Assembly: GCA_033782935.1 (NCBI GenBank)
Contig: JAWQEG010001385.1
Location: 186,001-250,000 of the forward strand
Length of the DNA stretch: 64,000 nt
Direction of reading: 5' to 3'
Origin: Petrolisthes cinctipes
Lineage: Eukaryota > Arthropoda > Malacostraca > Decapoda > Porcellanidae
Positions 32,472-42,358 of this stretch are shown one piece after another (the first letter of the stretch is position 1; every line of letters begins with the position of its first letter). Below the pieces are notes generated by a model. That model was not told the origin of the DNA and did no database searches. It worked only from the letters and a program-made list of their open reading frames with translations. The translations under genes were made by a program, and so were the position numbers.

Positions 32472-32684
32472 TTGAAAAAAAGGATGTTGTGTGAACCTCT
32501 ATCAACTCCATTTAGTCGTACCAAGATGGAGGAGCACATCAATGGTGTGCTTCGGGTAATGGAGTTCAACACGGAGCTTTTTGAGTCACTTTTGTCTTCC
32601 TACCCTGCTCGTCTTGAAGCTGTTCATGACGCCAATGGAAGCAACACTGAATACTCACCTTGTCACCATACACTTACAATATAA
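32472..32684 (+). CDS. Unrecognised small ORF, block D copy 1
   Basis: A 70-residue plus-strand frame (MKKRMLCEPLSTPFSRTKME, EHINGVLRVMEFNTELFESL) of mixed composition, not a tandem-repeat artefact. It is kept in all four block D copies with only a few substitutions. An internal ATG at 32526 has a fair start context (AAGATGG). I recognise no domain. Conservation may simply reflect recent duplication. On the opposite strand ACAAGGTGAGTATT (about 32650-32663) looks like a splice donor, so the segment could instead belong to a minus-strand transcript. Confidence 0.3.
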   Translation: MKKRMLCEPLSTPFSRTKMEEHINGVLRVMEFNTELFESLLSSYPARLEAVHDANGSNTEYSPCHHTLTI

Positions 32685-32773
32685 TGTGCTACCTCTTGGT
32701 ATTTTCAGTTTTTTCCTATCATGCTTAGGGGGGAGGGGAGCAATCATTGTTTGCCACCGCTTACATTCAATGT

Positions 32774-32779
32774 TTTATT
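32774..32779 (-). promoter_or_regulatory. AATAAA polyadenylation signal, zinc-finger gene copy 1
   Basis: AATAAA on the minus strand begins immediately after the TGA that ends the extra finger. The same arrangement is present in the other three copies. Confidence 0.6.
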
Positions 32780-32857
32780 TCATGTGTGAACAGTTTTGTG
32801 TAACGTGAGTTGGGATTTGTCAGAAAACTTTTTACCACATTCATTACATTTAAAATC
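32780..32857 (-). other. Extra zinc finger beyond the stop codon, copy 1
   Basis: Directly after the TAG, in the same frame, 25 codons encode DFKCNECGKKFSDKSQLTLH, KTVHT and then TGA. C-x2-C-x12-H-x3-H is complete. The linker HTRV-stop-DF differs from the usual HTGVKDF by a stop in place of Lys (TAG for AAG). AATAAA follows the TGA at once. It could be a readthrough extension or a finger lost by a nonsense change shared by all copies. Confidence 0.8.
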
Positions 32858-34003
32858 CTATACCCTTGTATGAACTTTTATATGTACATTAAGGTGAGAT
32901 TTCACACCAAACTTTTTACCACATTCTTCACATTCAAAGTCCTTCACTCCTGTGTGTATAAGTATGTGTTTCTTTAGATCACCCTTTCTCACAAACTTTT
33001 TACCACATTCTTCACATTCAAAGTTCTTCACTCCTGTGTGTATAAGTATGTGTCGTTTTATTTCACTCTTTCTCACAAACTTTTTACCACATTCTTCACA
33101 TTCAAAGTTCTTCACTCCTGTGTGTATAAGTATGTGTTGCTTTAGAACATCCTTTGTCACAAACTTTTTACCACATTCTTCACATTCAAAGTTCCTCTCT
33201 CCTGTGTGAACAATGCTGTGTTTCTTAAGGTTAGATTTACAACTAAACTCTTTACCACACTCATCACACATAAACATTTTCTTTCCAGTATGAGTCAACA
33301 AATGTTGAGTGAGATAGCATTTCCTACTAAACTTTTGACCACATTCTTCACATTCAAAGTTCTTTTCTCCTGTGTGTATAAGTATGTGTTGCTTTAGATT
33401 AATCTTTGTCACAAACTTTTTACCACATTCTCCACATTCAAAGTTCTTCACTCCTGTGTGTATAAGTATGTGCTTCTTTAGATCACCCTTTGTCAGAAAC
33501 TTTTTACCACATTCTTCACATTCAAAGTTCCTCTCTCCTGTGTGTATAAGTATGTGTTGCTTTAGAACAGCCTTTGTCACAAACTTTTTACCACATTCTT
33601 CACATTCAAAGTTCTTCACTCCTGTGTGTATAAGTATGTGCTTCCTTAGATCACTCTTTGTCACAAACTTTTTACCACATTCTTCACATTCAAAGTTCCT
33701 CTCTCCTGTGTGTATAAGTATGTGTTGCTTTAGAACAGCCTTTGTCACAAACTTTTTACCACATTCTTCACATTCAAAGTTCCTCTCTCCTGTGTGAACA
33801 ATGCTGTGTTTCTTAAGGTCAGATTTACAACTAAACTTTTTACCACACTCATCACACATAAACATTTTCTTTCCAGTATGAGTCAACAAATGGTGAGTGA
33901 GATGGCATTTCCTACTAAACTTTTGACCACATTGTTGACAGACCAACTTGTTACACTTCTCTTCTCTGACAACATTGATGGTGTCACTTCCTTCCACCTC
34001 CAT
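32858..34003 (-). CDS. C2H2 zinc-finger protein, 13 fingers (block D copy 1)
   Basis: Predicted 381-residue nuclear DNA-binding protein: 17 residues before finger 1 (MEVEGSDTINVVREEK), then 13 fingers at an exact 28-residue spacing with TGEK-like linkers (HTGERNFECEECGKKF, HTGVKNFEC). Finger 1 is CQQCGQKFSRKCHLTHH and the last CEECGKKFGVKSHLNVH. I start at the ATG at 34001-34003 because it has a good context (GTGATGG) and the upstream in-frame extension to 34099 (MAALTPIRVWLAALTTV) is an internal duplication that looks non-coding. No KRAB, BTB or ZAD domain is visible; an upstream exon could supply one. Helix residues vary between fingers (VTKAVLKQ, VRKGDLKK, VTKINLKQ), so DNA targets likely differ between paralogues. 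Fingers 8-9 repeat the finger 1-2 type. The stop is TAG (32858-32860). Confidence 0.85.
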   Translation of the reverse strand: MEVEGSDTINVVREEKCNKLVCQQCGQKFSRKCHLTHHLLTHTGKKMFMCDECGKKFSCKSDLKKHSIVHTGERNFECEECGKKFVTKAVLKQHILIHTGERNFECEECGKKFVTKSDLRKHILIHTGVKNFECEECGKKFVTKAVLKQHILIHTGERNFECEECGKKFLTKGDLKKHILIHTGVKNFECGECGKKFVTKINLKQHILIHTGEKNFECEECGQKFSRKCYLTQHLLTHTGKKMFMCDECGKEFSCKSNLKKHSIVHTGERNFECEECGKKFVTKDVLKQHILIHTGVKNFECEECGKKFVRKSEIKRHILIHTGVKNFECEECGKKFVRKGDLKKHILIHTGVKDFECEECGKKFGVKSHLNVHIKVHTRV

Positions 34004-34214
34004 CACTAACACAGCTTTATTCTGCCACCAATATGACCACTTGGTTATTACTGTTGTCAGGGCTGCCAACCACACTCTTATTGGTGTCAGGGCTGCCAAC
34101 CACAGTGTTACTTCATATGAATCTGAAACAATAACAATACCAGTCTTACATCATTTGAAGATTCAAACATTTACTGAATATTTACAGTTATATTTTGTAG
34201 AACCAAAAATTGAC

Positions 34215-34800
34215 TATGTCCAGTTAGGTCCCGGTAGTTTGCCTCGGTTAGGTTCCGATAGTCTGTTGTGGTCTATGTTAGGTTAGGTTACGTTACGTTA
34301 GGTCAGATAAGGTAAGGTTTGGTTATGTTAGGTTAGGTCAGATAAGGTAAGGTAAGGTTTGGTTAGGTTAGGTCAGATAATGTTAGGTTAGGTTAGGTCA
34401 GGTCAGATAAGGAAAGGTTATGTTATGTTATGTTAGGTTGGGTCAGGTTAGGTCCCAGTAGTTTGCACAGGTTAGGTCCCAGTAGTTTGCCCAGGTTAGG
34501 TCCCAGTAGTTTGCCCAGGTTAGGTCCCAGTAGTTTGCACAGGTTAGGTCCCAGTAGTTTGCACATGTTAGGTCCCAGTAGTTTGCACAGGTTAAGGTCC
34601 CAGTAGTATTCACAGGTTAGGTCCCAGTAGTTTGCACAGGTTTGGTCCCAGAATTTTGCACAGATTAGGTCCCAGTAGTTTGCCTAGGTTAGGTCCCGGT
34701 AGTTTGCCCAGGTTAGGTCCCGGTAGTTTGCCCAGGTTAGTTCCTGGTTGTCCAAAGCGGTCTAGGTTAGGTTAAGTCTGGTCAGGTAAGGTCAGGCTAA
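34215..34800. repeat. TTAGG-like degenerate repeats and 24-bp minisatellite (5' of zinc-finger copy 1)
   Basis: Runs of TTAGGTTAGGTTACGTTACG and GTCAGATAAGGTAAGGTTTG (about 34275-34440) resemble degenerate arthropod TTAGG telomere repeats. Units of the 24-bp minisatellite (CCCAGTAGTTTGCACAGG variant) follow to about 34750. The array lies about 200 bp upstream of the gene, where a promoter would be expected. Confidence 0.8.
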
Positions 34801-35540
34801 TTTCAAAATGCCCTATTTGAATATGCCCTATCTTGGAAATGGGGCATTGCAAAAGAAAATGCCATAGAAGAAAAGTGTTTTAGAATGTTATAAATTAGTG
34901 GGTAAAGAAAGTAAAAACATTTTAATATAAAATGGCAATATAATATATAATTACCATTATATTTCCTCGGGTTGTTTTTTTTTTCCCCAGGTTTGTGTGT
35001 GTGGTTTTTTTTCCAAGGGTTATGTGTGTGTGTGTTTCCAGGCTTGTTTTATTCATTACTTTACAGGTTAATAACGTAATTTACTAAGCCTGTGTTAATT
35101 AATTAAATGATTATACTTGTTAAATTTAATTATCTTATATCGATGAATTATATATTGTATTTCACTTGGTTTCCTTCTCTATTGACTCGTATATATCATA
35201 ATAAACCACTAAAGAACCATTAATATTATCAATTACAACAATACAACATAGAAAACTACAAAAACTCACACTTTATTATCGTTGTTGTTGTTGTTGTTGA
35301 TGATGATGACTGAGAGTGATGCGATGCGATGCGATGATGTCGAGGGATAGCCTTTACAACGGCACCTCTTCTGTCGTTTATTTGTTGCTGAGTTCCTTTA
35401 ATTTCTTCTACCTTATTTTCCAGCACTTATAAAGATATTCTTATATGCGGAGAAAATGCCATAAAAGAAAATAGTCTTAGAATGCTCTAAATAAGTGGGT
35501 AATGAAGGTAGAAAAACCGTACCCAATAACGGTAATTCAT
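34801..35540. other. Spacer between D units, no gene
   Basis: Holds the AAATGCCC hairpin remnant (about 34807), a T-rich and (GT) patch, a (GTT)n(GAT)n patch near 35280-35310, one unit of the 44-bp repeat (about 35473) and the 37-bp motif at 35516-35552. Repeated almost exactly at 40150-40922. Confidence 0.7.
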
Positions 35541-36215
35541 TCAATATTTACCATATTCTTTTATATTGTCCAAACATTTTCCACTGTCGAATAACAACCC
35601 TTCAATGATGTTTTCTTTGCATTCGATATAAGGTTGTTTCAATTTTCCAATTTTACTTCTTTCTTCAACATTGCCAGTACAGTCAAGCACAAAATGTTCT
35701 AAGTTTTCTGGATCTGTTCCACACATCTTATATCCTGTTTCATTGTCCTCTTTTCTAAATCTTTTTCTATCTCCCAAGTTTAAAGTATTTGTCCTACATT
35801 TAAATAACACCACTGATGCTGGTGTTATTGTCATATAGTTTCTCTGTCATTCCCATTTCCTTTTTCCATTTTCTGTAAATCTTTAGGGTAGTCTTACTTT
35901 CCATTTCCTCTCTCCAGTTCTTAGTGTCCAATTCATAAATCTTGTTTAGGAGTTGTTGCTTTTTCATGGTTTTTAGTTTATCTAAATTGATATCTAATGC
36001 TTTCATTCCCTCCTCACATTCCTTCATCCATTTATTTGTTCTATTATCCTTCAATTCTTCTACTATTTCGTATGTTAATTTGTTTCCTCCATCTCTCATT
36101 ATTCCTTGTAAATATTGTAATTTTGTTCTAGTAATTTTTTATTTCATGAGTGAGGCAGCCACTTCTCCTCTTAGTCCACCAATTGCTGTGCTTTTTTCTG
36201 CCCCAAGAATTGTCT
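35541..36215 (-). pseudogene. LINE ORF2 C-terminal remnant, block D copy 2
   Basis: Minus strand, about 36205: ILGAEKSTAIGGLRGEVAAS (thumb), a stop, then 36099-35800 RDGGNKLTYEIVEELKDNRT and NWREEMESKTTLKIYRKWKK. After a frameshift, 35834-35541 gives FKCRTNTLNLGDRKRFRKED, KMCGTDPENLEHFVLDC, the terminal Cys/His knuckle (C..C..H...C) of ORF2. It ends NIKEYGKY-stop, the last codons lying in the 37-bp motif. This piece is fused directly to ORF1 at CTATGG (about 36214), deleting the rest of ORF1, endonuclease and catalytic RT. Confidence 0.8.
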
Positions 36216-36944
36216 ATGGTTTGTATTCTTAAGGTTCTTTGCATTTTTCAGAATCTGCCATTTCATCCATGTTTCTTTTAATTTTAACAGGAGTGGTCTC
36301 TTCTTTCCTGGTTCATTTATTAATCCTAATCTTGCTGCATCCAAAATTTCTACATCCTCTACTTTTACTTCCCTTTGTATTATATCCAGAGAGTTTTCTA
36401 TTTATTTCTGTATCTTTTCCTTTGGTTCTGATTCCTCGGGTTCTTCTAAATTATAAATGATAATATTATTCCTCTTTCTCTCTTTTTCCTCTCTCTCTTT
36501 TATATCTTCAACCATTTCACTTTTTAGTTCTACTTTCATTATCTCTATTTTCTTATCTCTCTTCTTCAGTTCTAACTCCATTTCATTCTTCATTTCCTCT
36601 AACATATCTTTCTTTAACTTATCTAAACTTTCCTTCCACTGCATCATTTTTTCCTCAAAGAAAGATCTCAACTCCTTTTTCATCTCATCAACCTTTTTTC
36701 CTAATTCCCCGTCTGGTGTTAACAGTCTCTTCTTTGCTACTGGTATACATCCAGAACATATCCATACTGATTCAGAATCTTTCAACTCTCTATATAGGGT
36801 AGGACTGACCTGCTCACATCCGATGTGGAACCAGACACTACACATATCACATTGTATTCCTCTCTCCTGTTGTTTTACTCTGTTTTCACATCTTCCACAG
36901 CTGTCTTCTCTTCGTGCTCCACTTCTTGCACTTCGACAAGCCAT
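36216..36944 (-). pseudogene. LINE ORF1 N-terminal part, block D copy 2
   Basis: PHD finger (CGRC, CDMC, HIGC, CSGC), coiled coil and RRM start (RNNIIIYNLEEPEESE) read in one frame from 36944 to 36402. A stop (TAA replacing a conserved Asp-containing DIE stretch) follows EKIQK. Homology to copy 1 continues to about 36216, where the fusion to the ORF2 C-terminal remnant lies. Block D unit boundary 30305/36211/41591. Confidence 0.8.
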
Positions 36945-37008
36945 CTTCTCTTATTTTTCACTTTAGTTTATGTGGTAACTTTTATAAAGTTTACATTATT
37001 TGGGAAAC

Positions 37009-37278
37009 TCAGCTCTCAGTTTTCGAACCTGCCGCCACCGGCTCCTGCAGTTCATACTCCTTCCATGCCTCCTCATATGCTATTCTATCTTCCTCACTAT
37101 TGCCTACATTTTTCCTTAGTCTTCTACACTTCCTATTACTCTCCTTCCTCACATTCTCAATATCTTCATTCCACCAGCTCTTCATCAATCTTCTTTTATT
37201 GCTATTCCTCACCCTTCCTATCCTTCTCTCACCCACCTCTGTCACTTTCCTAATCAGGGAATCATTCAGTTCATCCAC
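37009..37278 (-). pseudogene. LINE ORF2 linker fragment, block D copy 2
   Basis: Same 89-residue stretch as at 31105-31374, with two or three substitutions (ENVRKES, RRLRKNV). Confidence 0.7.
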
Positions 37279-37282
37279 TCAG

Positions 37283-38170
37283 TCACAACCAGTGTTGCCA
37301 ATTTTGTAGTACCAATTTCCCACAGATTAAGGATTTTTTCCCCCACAGATTGAAATGAAGATCCACAAAACAAATAAAGACAAATTTTATTGTTTCTTTT
37401 TAATGTACATGAATATTGTATTGATACATTTCTCCTCACTAAAGAAAAACAATTACTTAATATTTGACAACCATATAACTGAACTTTGCTGAAGGTAAAC
37501 TTAAAAATGCCAGTTTTATTTTCCGTAAAGACTAACTAGGCCTATGAGAACTTAGCTAAACAATGTTAATAATGACAATTAGATATACAGTATACATATC
37601 TACAGCCACAGATTCTTATTGTAGTACATCAAGAGCAATAATATTATTCTCCTCTTCCTCTTCAGAACCTTTAGAATTGAAACTTCTGATCATATCATCA
37701 GAAGGCTCAAAGTTTACACAGGATTGAAAATAATGAACCAATCCATACTTTATTTTTAACAATTAATGCCTCTACTGACCTAACACTGAGACGATTTCTC
37801 AGTTTAGAGTGAACAACATTCATCTGTGAAAATATTCTTTCTACTGTGGCATTAGAAAATGTAAGTGATAGTAATGACAAGACGAGGCCAAGAGGGTCCA
37901 AGGACTTCACTGTATGGTGGATGATGTGGGTGATAAAGCCTCGGGGGTAAAGTTGGGATGGAGATTATTTTGGGGAGAAGATCTTGACAAAGCTTGTCAT
38001 TCCCTTTCTTCAAGACTCTCAAAATGTTGTGGATGTCACTCAGGTTACCTTTCTGCACAACCAAGCACCATATGTGAAAGTGCTTTGAACCCAGCCAGAA
38101 CCTTCTGAAGGACAACAACATTGACTTCTTTGGTAATGACGAGTGGCCCAGTAATTCTCCTCATCTGAGA
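37283..38170 (-). pseudogene. hAT transposase C-terminal remnant, block D copy 2
   Basis: 37910-37707 encodes the same SNATVERIFSQMN dimerisation segment as copy 1 with identical residues, and 38121-37852 the frame-shifted upstream piece. Nonfunctional. Confidence 0.75.
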
Positions 38171-38461
38171 GAGAGAGAGAGAGAGAGAGAGAGGGCATGT
38201 AGGGTCAGAACAAGTTTTTTCTTTACCTATATCGTCGGGTCTTGCTATGGATGCAAACATAACTGTACCCCTTATAGTCCTTGGTAATATTGAGTGGCCC
38301 AGTAATTCTCCTCATCTGTGTGTGTGAGAGAGAGAGAGAGAGAGATAGAGAGGGCATGTAGGGTCAGAACAAGTTTTTTCTTTACCTATATCGTCGGGTC
38401 TTGCTATGGATGCAAACATAACTAATGGTAATGATGTGTGGCCCAGTAATTCTCCTCATCT

Positions 38462-38707
38462 GTGAAAATGTTGGATCTATCTAGAAGGACGAGGTTGAAA
38501 AAAAGGATGCTGTGTGAACCTCTATCAACTCCATTTAGTCGTACCAAGATGGAGGAGCACATCAATGGTGTGCTTCGGGTAATGGAGTTCAACACGGAGC
38601 TTTTTGAGTCACTTTTGTCTTCCTACCCTGCTCGTCTTGAAGCTGTTCATGACACCAATGGAAGGAACACTGAATACTCACCTTGTCACCATACACCTAC
38701 AATATAA
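38462..38707 (+). CDS. Unrecognised small ORF, block D copy 2
   Basis: 81-residue version, extended at the N-terminus (MKMLDLSRRTRL) because one upstream stop is lost. The remainder is the EEHINGVLRVMEFNTELFES frame of copy 1 with a few substitutions (DTNGRNTEY). No known domain. Confidence 0.3.
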   Translation: MKMLDLSRRTRLKKRMLCEPLSTPFSRTKMEEHINGVLRVMEFNTELFESLLSSYPARLEAVHDTNGRNTEYSPCHHTPTI

Positions 38708-38880
38708 TGTGCTACCTCTTGATATTTTCAGTTTTTTCCTATCATGCTTAGGGGGGAGGGGAGCAATCATTGTTTGCCACCGCTTACAATCAATGTTTTA
38801 TTTCATGTGTGAACAGTTTTGTGTAACGTGAGTTGGGATTTGTCAGGAAACTTTTTACAACATTCATTACATTTAAAATC

Positions 38881-39354
38881 CTATACCCTTGTATGAACTT
38901 TTATATGTACATTAAGGTGAGATTTCACACCAAACTTTTTACCACATTCTTCACATTCAAAGTCCTTCACTCCTGTGTGTATAAGTATGTGCTTCTTTAG
39001 ATTACTCTTTGTCACAAACTTTTTACCACATTCTTTACATTCAAAGTTCTTCACTCCTGTGTGTATAAGTATGTGCTTATTTAGATTACTCATTGTCACA
39101 AACTTTTTACCACATTCTTCACATTCAAAGTTCCTCTCTCCTGTGTGAACAATGCTGTGTTTCTTAAGGTCAGATTTACAACTAAACTTTTTACCACACT
39201 CATCACACATAAACATTTTCTTTCCAGTATGAGTCAACAAATGGTGAGTGAGATGGCATTTCCTACTAAACTTTTGACCACATTGTTGACAGACCAACTT
39301 GTTACACTTCTCTTCTCTGACAACATTGATGGTGTCACTTCCTTCCACCTCCAT
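38881..39354 (-). CDS. C2H2 zinc-finger protein, 5 fingers (block D copy 2)
   Basis: Predicted 157 residues: the same 17-residue leader from MEVEGSD, then five 28-residue fingers (RKCHLTHH, CKSDLKKH, TMSNLNKH, TKSNLKKH, VKSHLNVH). Fingers 1, 2 and the last match copy 1; the interior fingers have been lost or replaced, leaving two close to fingers 7-8 of copy 3. The in-frame upstream extension to 39450 is judged non-coding. Stop is TAG at 38881. The extra finger after it (38803-38880) is damaged here: CNECCKKFPD, with Gly to Cys and Ser to Pro. The small array suggests deletion by unequal exchange between fingers. Confidence 0.8.
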   Translation of the reverse strand: MEVEGSDTINVVREEKCNKLVCQQCGQKFSRKCHLTHHLLTHTGKKMFMCDECGKKFSCKSDLKKHSIVHTGERNFECEECGKKFVTMSNLNKHILIHTGVKNFECKECGKKFVTKSNLKKHILIHTGVKDFECEECGKKFGVKSHLNVHIKVHTRV

Positions 39355-39567
39355 CACTAACACAGCTTTATTCTGCCACCAATATGACCACTTGGTTATT
39401 ACTGTTGTCAGGGCTGCCAACCACACTGTTATTGGTGTCAGGGCTGCCAACCACAGTGTTACTTCATATGAATCTGAAACAATAACAATACCAGTCTTAC
39501 ATCATTTGAAGATTCAAACATTTACTGAATATTTACAGTTATATTTTGTAGAACCAAAAATTGACTA

Positions 39568-40150
39568 TGTCCAGTTAGGTCCCGGTAGTTTGCCTCGGTT
39601 AGGTTCCGATAGTCTGTTGTGGTCTATGTTAGGTTAGGTTACGTTACGTTAGGTCAGATAAGGTAAGGTTTGGTTATGTTAGGTTAGGTCAGATAAGGTA
39701 AGGTAAGGTTTGGTTAGGTTAGGTCAGATAATGTTAGGTTAGGTTAGGTCAGGTCAGATAAGGAAAGGTTATGTTATGTTATGTTAGGTTGGGTCAGGTT
39801 AGGTCCCAGTAGTTTGCACAGGTTAGGTCCCAGTAGTTTGCCCAGGTTAGGTCCCAGTAGTTTGCCCAGGTTAGGTCCCAGTAGTTTGCACAGGTTAGGT
39901 CCCAGTAGTTTGCACATGTTAGGTCCCAGTAGTTTGCACAGGTTAAGGTCCCAGTAGTATTCACAGGTTAGGTCCCAGTAGTTTGCACAGGTTTGGTCCC
40001 AGAATTTTGCACAGATTAGGTCCCAGTAGTTTGCCTAGGTTAGGTCCCGGTAGTTTGCCCAGGTTAGGTCCCGGTAGTTTGCCCAGGTTAGTTCCTGGTT
40101 GTCCAAAGCGGTCTAGGTTAGGTTAAGTCTGGTCAGGTAAGGTCAGGCTA
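39568..40150. repeat. TTAGG-like repeats and 24-bp minisatellite (5' of zinc-finger copy 2)
   Basis: Nearly identical to 34215-34800. At about 40165-40190 a GGTAATTCTTTCAATATTTACC motif (the second half of the 37-bp motif) with a duplicated GGTTAGGCTAATTTCAAAAT replaces part of the hairpin seen in copy 1. Confidence 0.8.
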
Positions 40151-40922
40151 ATTTCAAAATGCCCGGTAATTCTTTCAATATTTACCGGTTAGGCTAATTT
40201 CAAAATGCCCTATCTTGGAAATGGGGCATTGCAAAAGAAAATGCCATAGAAGAAAAGTGTTTTAGAATGTTATAAATTAGTGGGTAAAGAAAGTAAAAAC
40301 ATTTTAATATAAAATGGCAATATAATATATAATTACCATTATATTTCCTCGGGTTGTTTTTTTTTTCCCCAGGTTTGTGTGTGTGGTTTTTTTTCCAAGG
40401 GTTGTGTGTGTGTGTGTTTCCAGGCTTGTTTTATTCATTACTTTACAGGTTAATAACGTAATTTACTAAGCCTGTGTTAATTAATTAAATGATTATACTT
40501 GTTAAATTTAATTATCTTATATCGATGAATTATATATTGTATTTCACTTGGTTTCCTTCTCTATTGACTCGTATATATCATAATAAACCACTAAAGAACC
40601 ATTAATATTATCAATTACAACAATACAACATAGAAAACTACAAAAACTCACACTTTATTATCGTTGTTGTTGTTGTTGTTGATGATGATGACTGAGAGTG
40701 ATGCGATGCGATGCGATGATGTCGAGGGATAGCCTTTACAACGGCACCTCTTCTGTCGTTTATTTGTTGCTGAGTTCCTTTAATTTCTTCTACCTTATTT
40801 TCCAGCACTTATAAAGATATTCTTATTTGCGGAGAAAATGCCATAAAAGAAAATAGTCTTAGAATGCTCTAAATAAGTGGGTAATGAAGGTAGAAAAACC
40901 GTACCCAATAACGGTAATTCAT
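40151..40922. other. Spacer between D units, no gene
   Basis: Copy of 34801-35540, with the 37-bp motif at 40898-40934. Confidence 0.7.
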
Positions 40923-41594
40923 TCAATATTTACCATATTCTTTTATATTGTCCAAACATTTTCCACTGTCGAATAACAACCCTTCAATGATGTTTTCTTT
41001 GCATTCGATATAAGGTTGTTTCAATTTTCCAATTTTACTTCTTTCTTCAACATAGCCAGTACAGTCAAGCACAAAATGTTCTAAGTTTTCTGGATCTGTT
41101 CCACACATCTTATATCCTGTTTCATTGTCCACTTTTCTAAATCTTTTTCTATCTCCCAAGTTTAAAGTATTTGTCCTACATTTAAATAGCACCACTGATG
41201 CTGGTGTTATTGTCATATAGTTCCTCTGTCATTCCCATTTCCTTTTTCCATTTTCTGTAAATCTTTTGGGTAATCTTACTTTCCATTTCCTCTCTCCAGT
41301 TCTTAGTGTCCAATTCATAAATCTTGTTTAGGAGTTGTTGCTTCTTCATGGTTTTTAGTTTATCTAAATTGATATCTAATGCTTTCATTCCCTCCTCACA
41401 TTCCATCCATTTATTTGTTCTATTATCCTTCAATTCTTCTACTATTTCGTATGTTAATTTGTTTCCTCCATCTCTCATTATTCCTTGTAAATATTGTAAT
41501 TTTGTTCTAGTAATTTTTTATTTCATGAGTGAGGCAGCCACTTCTCCTCTTAGTCCACCAATTGCTGTGCTTTTTTCTGCCCCAAGAATTGTCT
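40923..41594 (-). pseudogene. LINE ORF2 C-terminal remnant, block D copy 3
   Basis: As 35541-36215: 41478-41182 linker/thumb-side stretch (KLTYEIVEELKDNRTNKWME) and 41216-40923 terminal Cys/His region (GYKMCGTDPENLEHFVLDC). A three-base deletion removes one Lys (WMECEEG), and a frameshift separates the two. Confidence 0.8.
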
Positions 41595-42284
41595 ATGGTT
41601 TGTATTCTTAAGGTTCTTTGCATTTTTCAGAATCTGCCATTTCATCCATGTTTCTTTTAATTTTAACAGGAGTGGTCTCTTCTTTCCTGGTTCATTTATT
41701 AATCCTAATCTTGCTGCATCCAAAATTTCTACATCCTCTACTTTTACTTCCCTTTGTATTATATCCAGAGAGTTTTCTATTTATTTCTGTATCTTTTCCT
41801 TTGGATCTGATTCCTCGGGTTCTTCTAAATTATAAATGATAATATTATTCCTTTTTCTCTCTTTCATATCTTCAACCATTTCACTTTTTAGTTCTACTTT
41901 CATTATCTCTATTTTCTTATCTCTCTTCTTCAGTTCTAACTCTATTTCCTCTAACATATCTTTCTTTAACTTATCTAAACTCTCCTCCCACTGCATCATT
42001 TTTTCCTCAAAGAAAGATCTCAACTCCTTTTTCATCTCATCAATCTTTTTTCTTAATTCCCCGTCTGGTGTTAACAGTCTCTTCTTTGCTACTGGTATAC
42101 ATCCAGAACATATCCATACTGATTCAGAATCTTTCAACTCTCTATATAGGGTAGGACTGACCTGCTCACATCCGATGTGGAACCAGACACTACACATATC
42201 ACATTGTATTCCTCTCTCCTGTTGTTTTACTCTGTTTTCACATCTTCCACAGCTGTCTTTTCTTCGTGCACTTCGACTAGCCAT
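41595..42284 (-). pseudogene. LINE ORF1 N-terminal part, block D copy 3
   Basis: PHD finger, coiled coil and RRM start in one frame from 42284 to 41781, with in-frame deletions relative to copy 2 (six residues near the N-terminus, five in the coiled coil at MLEEIELELK, and the EEKE stretch before RKRNNIII). The same stop after EKIQK. Confidence 0.8.
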
Positions 42285-42358
42285 CTTCTTCTCTTATTTT
42301 TCAGTTTAGTTTATGTGGTAACTTTTATAAAGTTTACATTATTTGGGAAACTCAGCTC

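Noticed and set aside
32952..33797. Plus-strand frames with CISMCFFRSPFLTNFLPHSS repeats
   Set aside because: Antisense shadows of the zinc-finger array (84-bp period). The same at 44209-44718 and 54113-54874.
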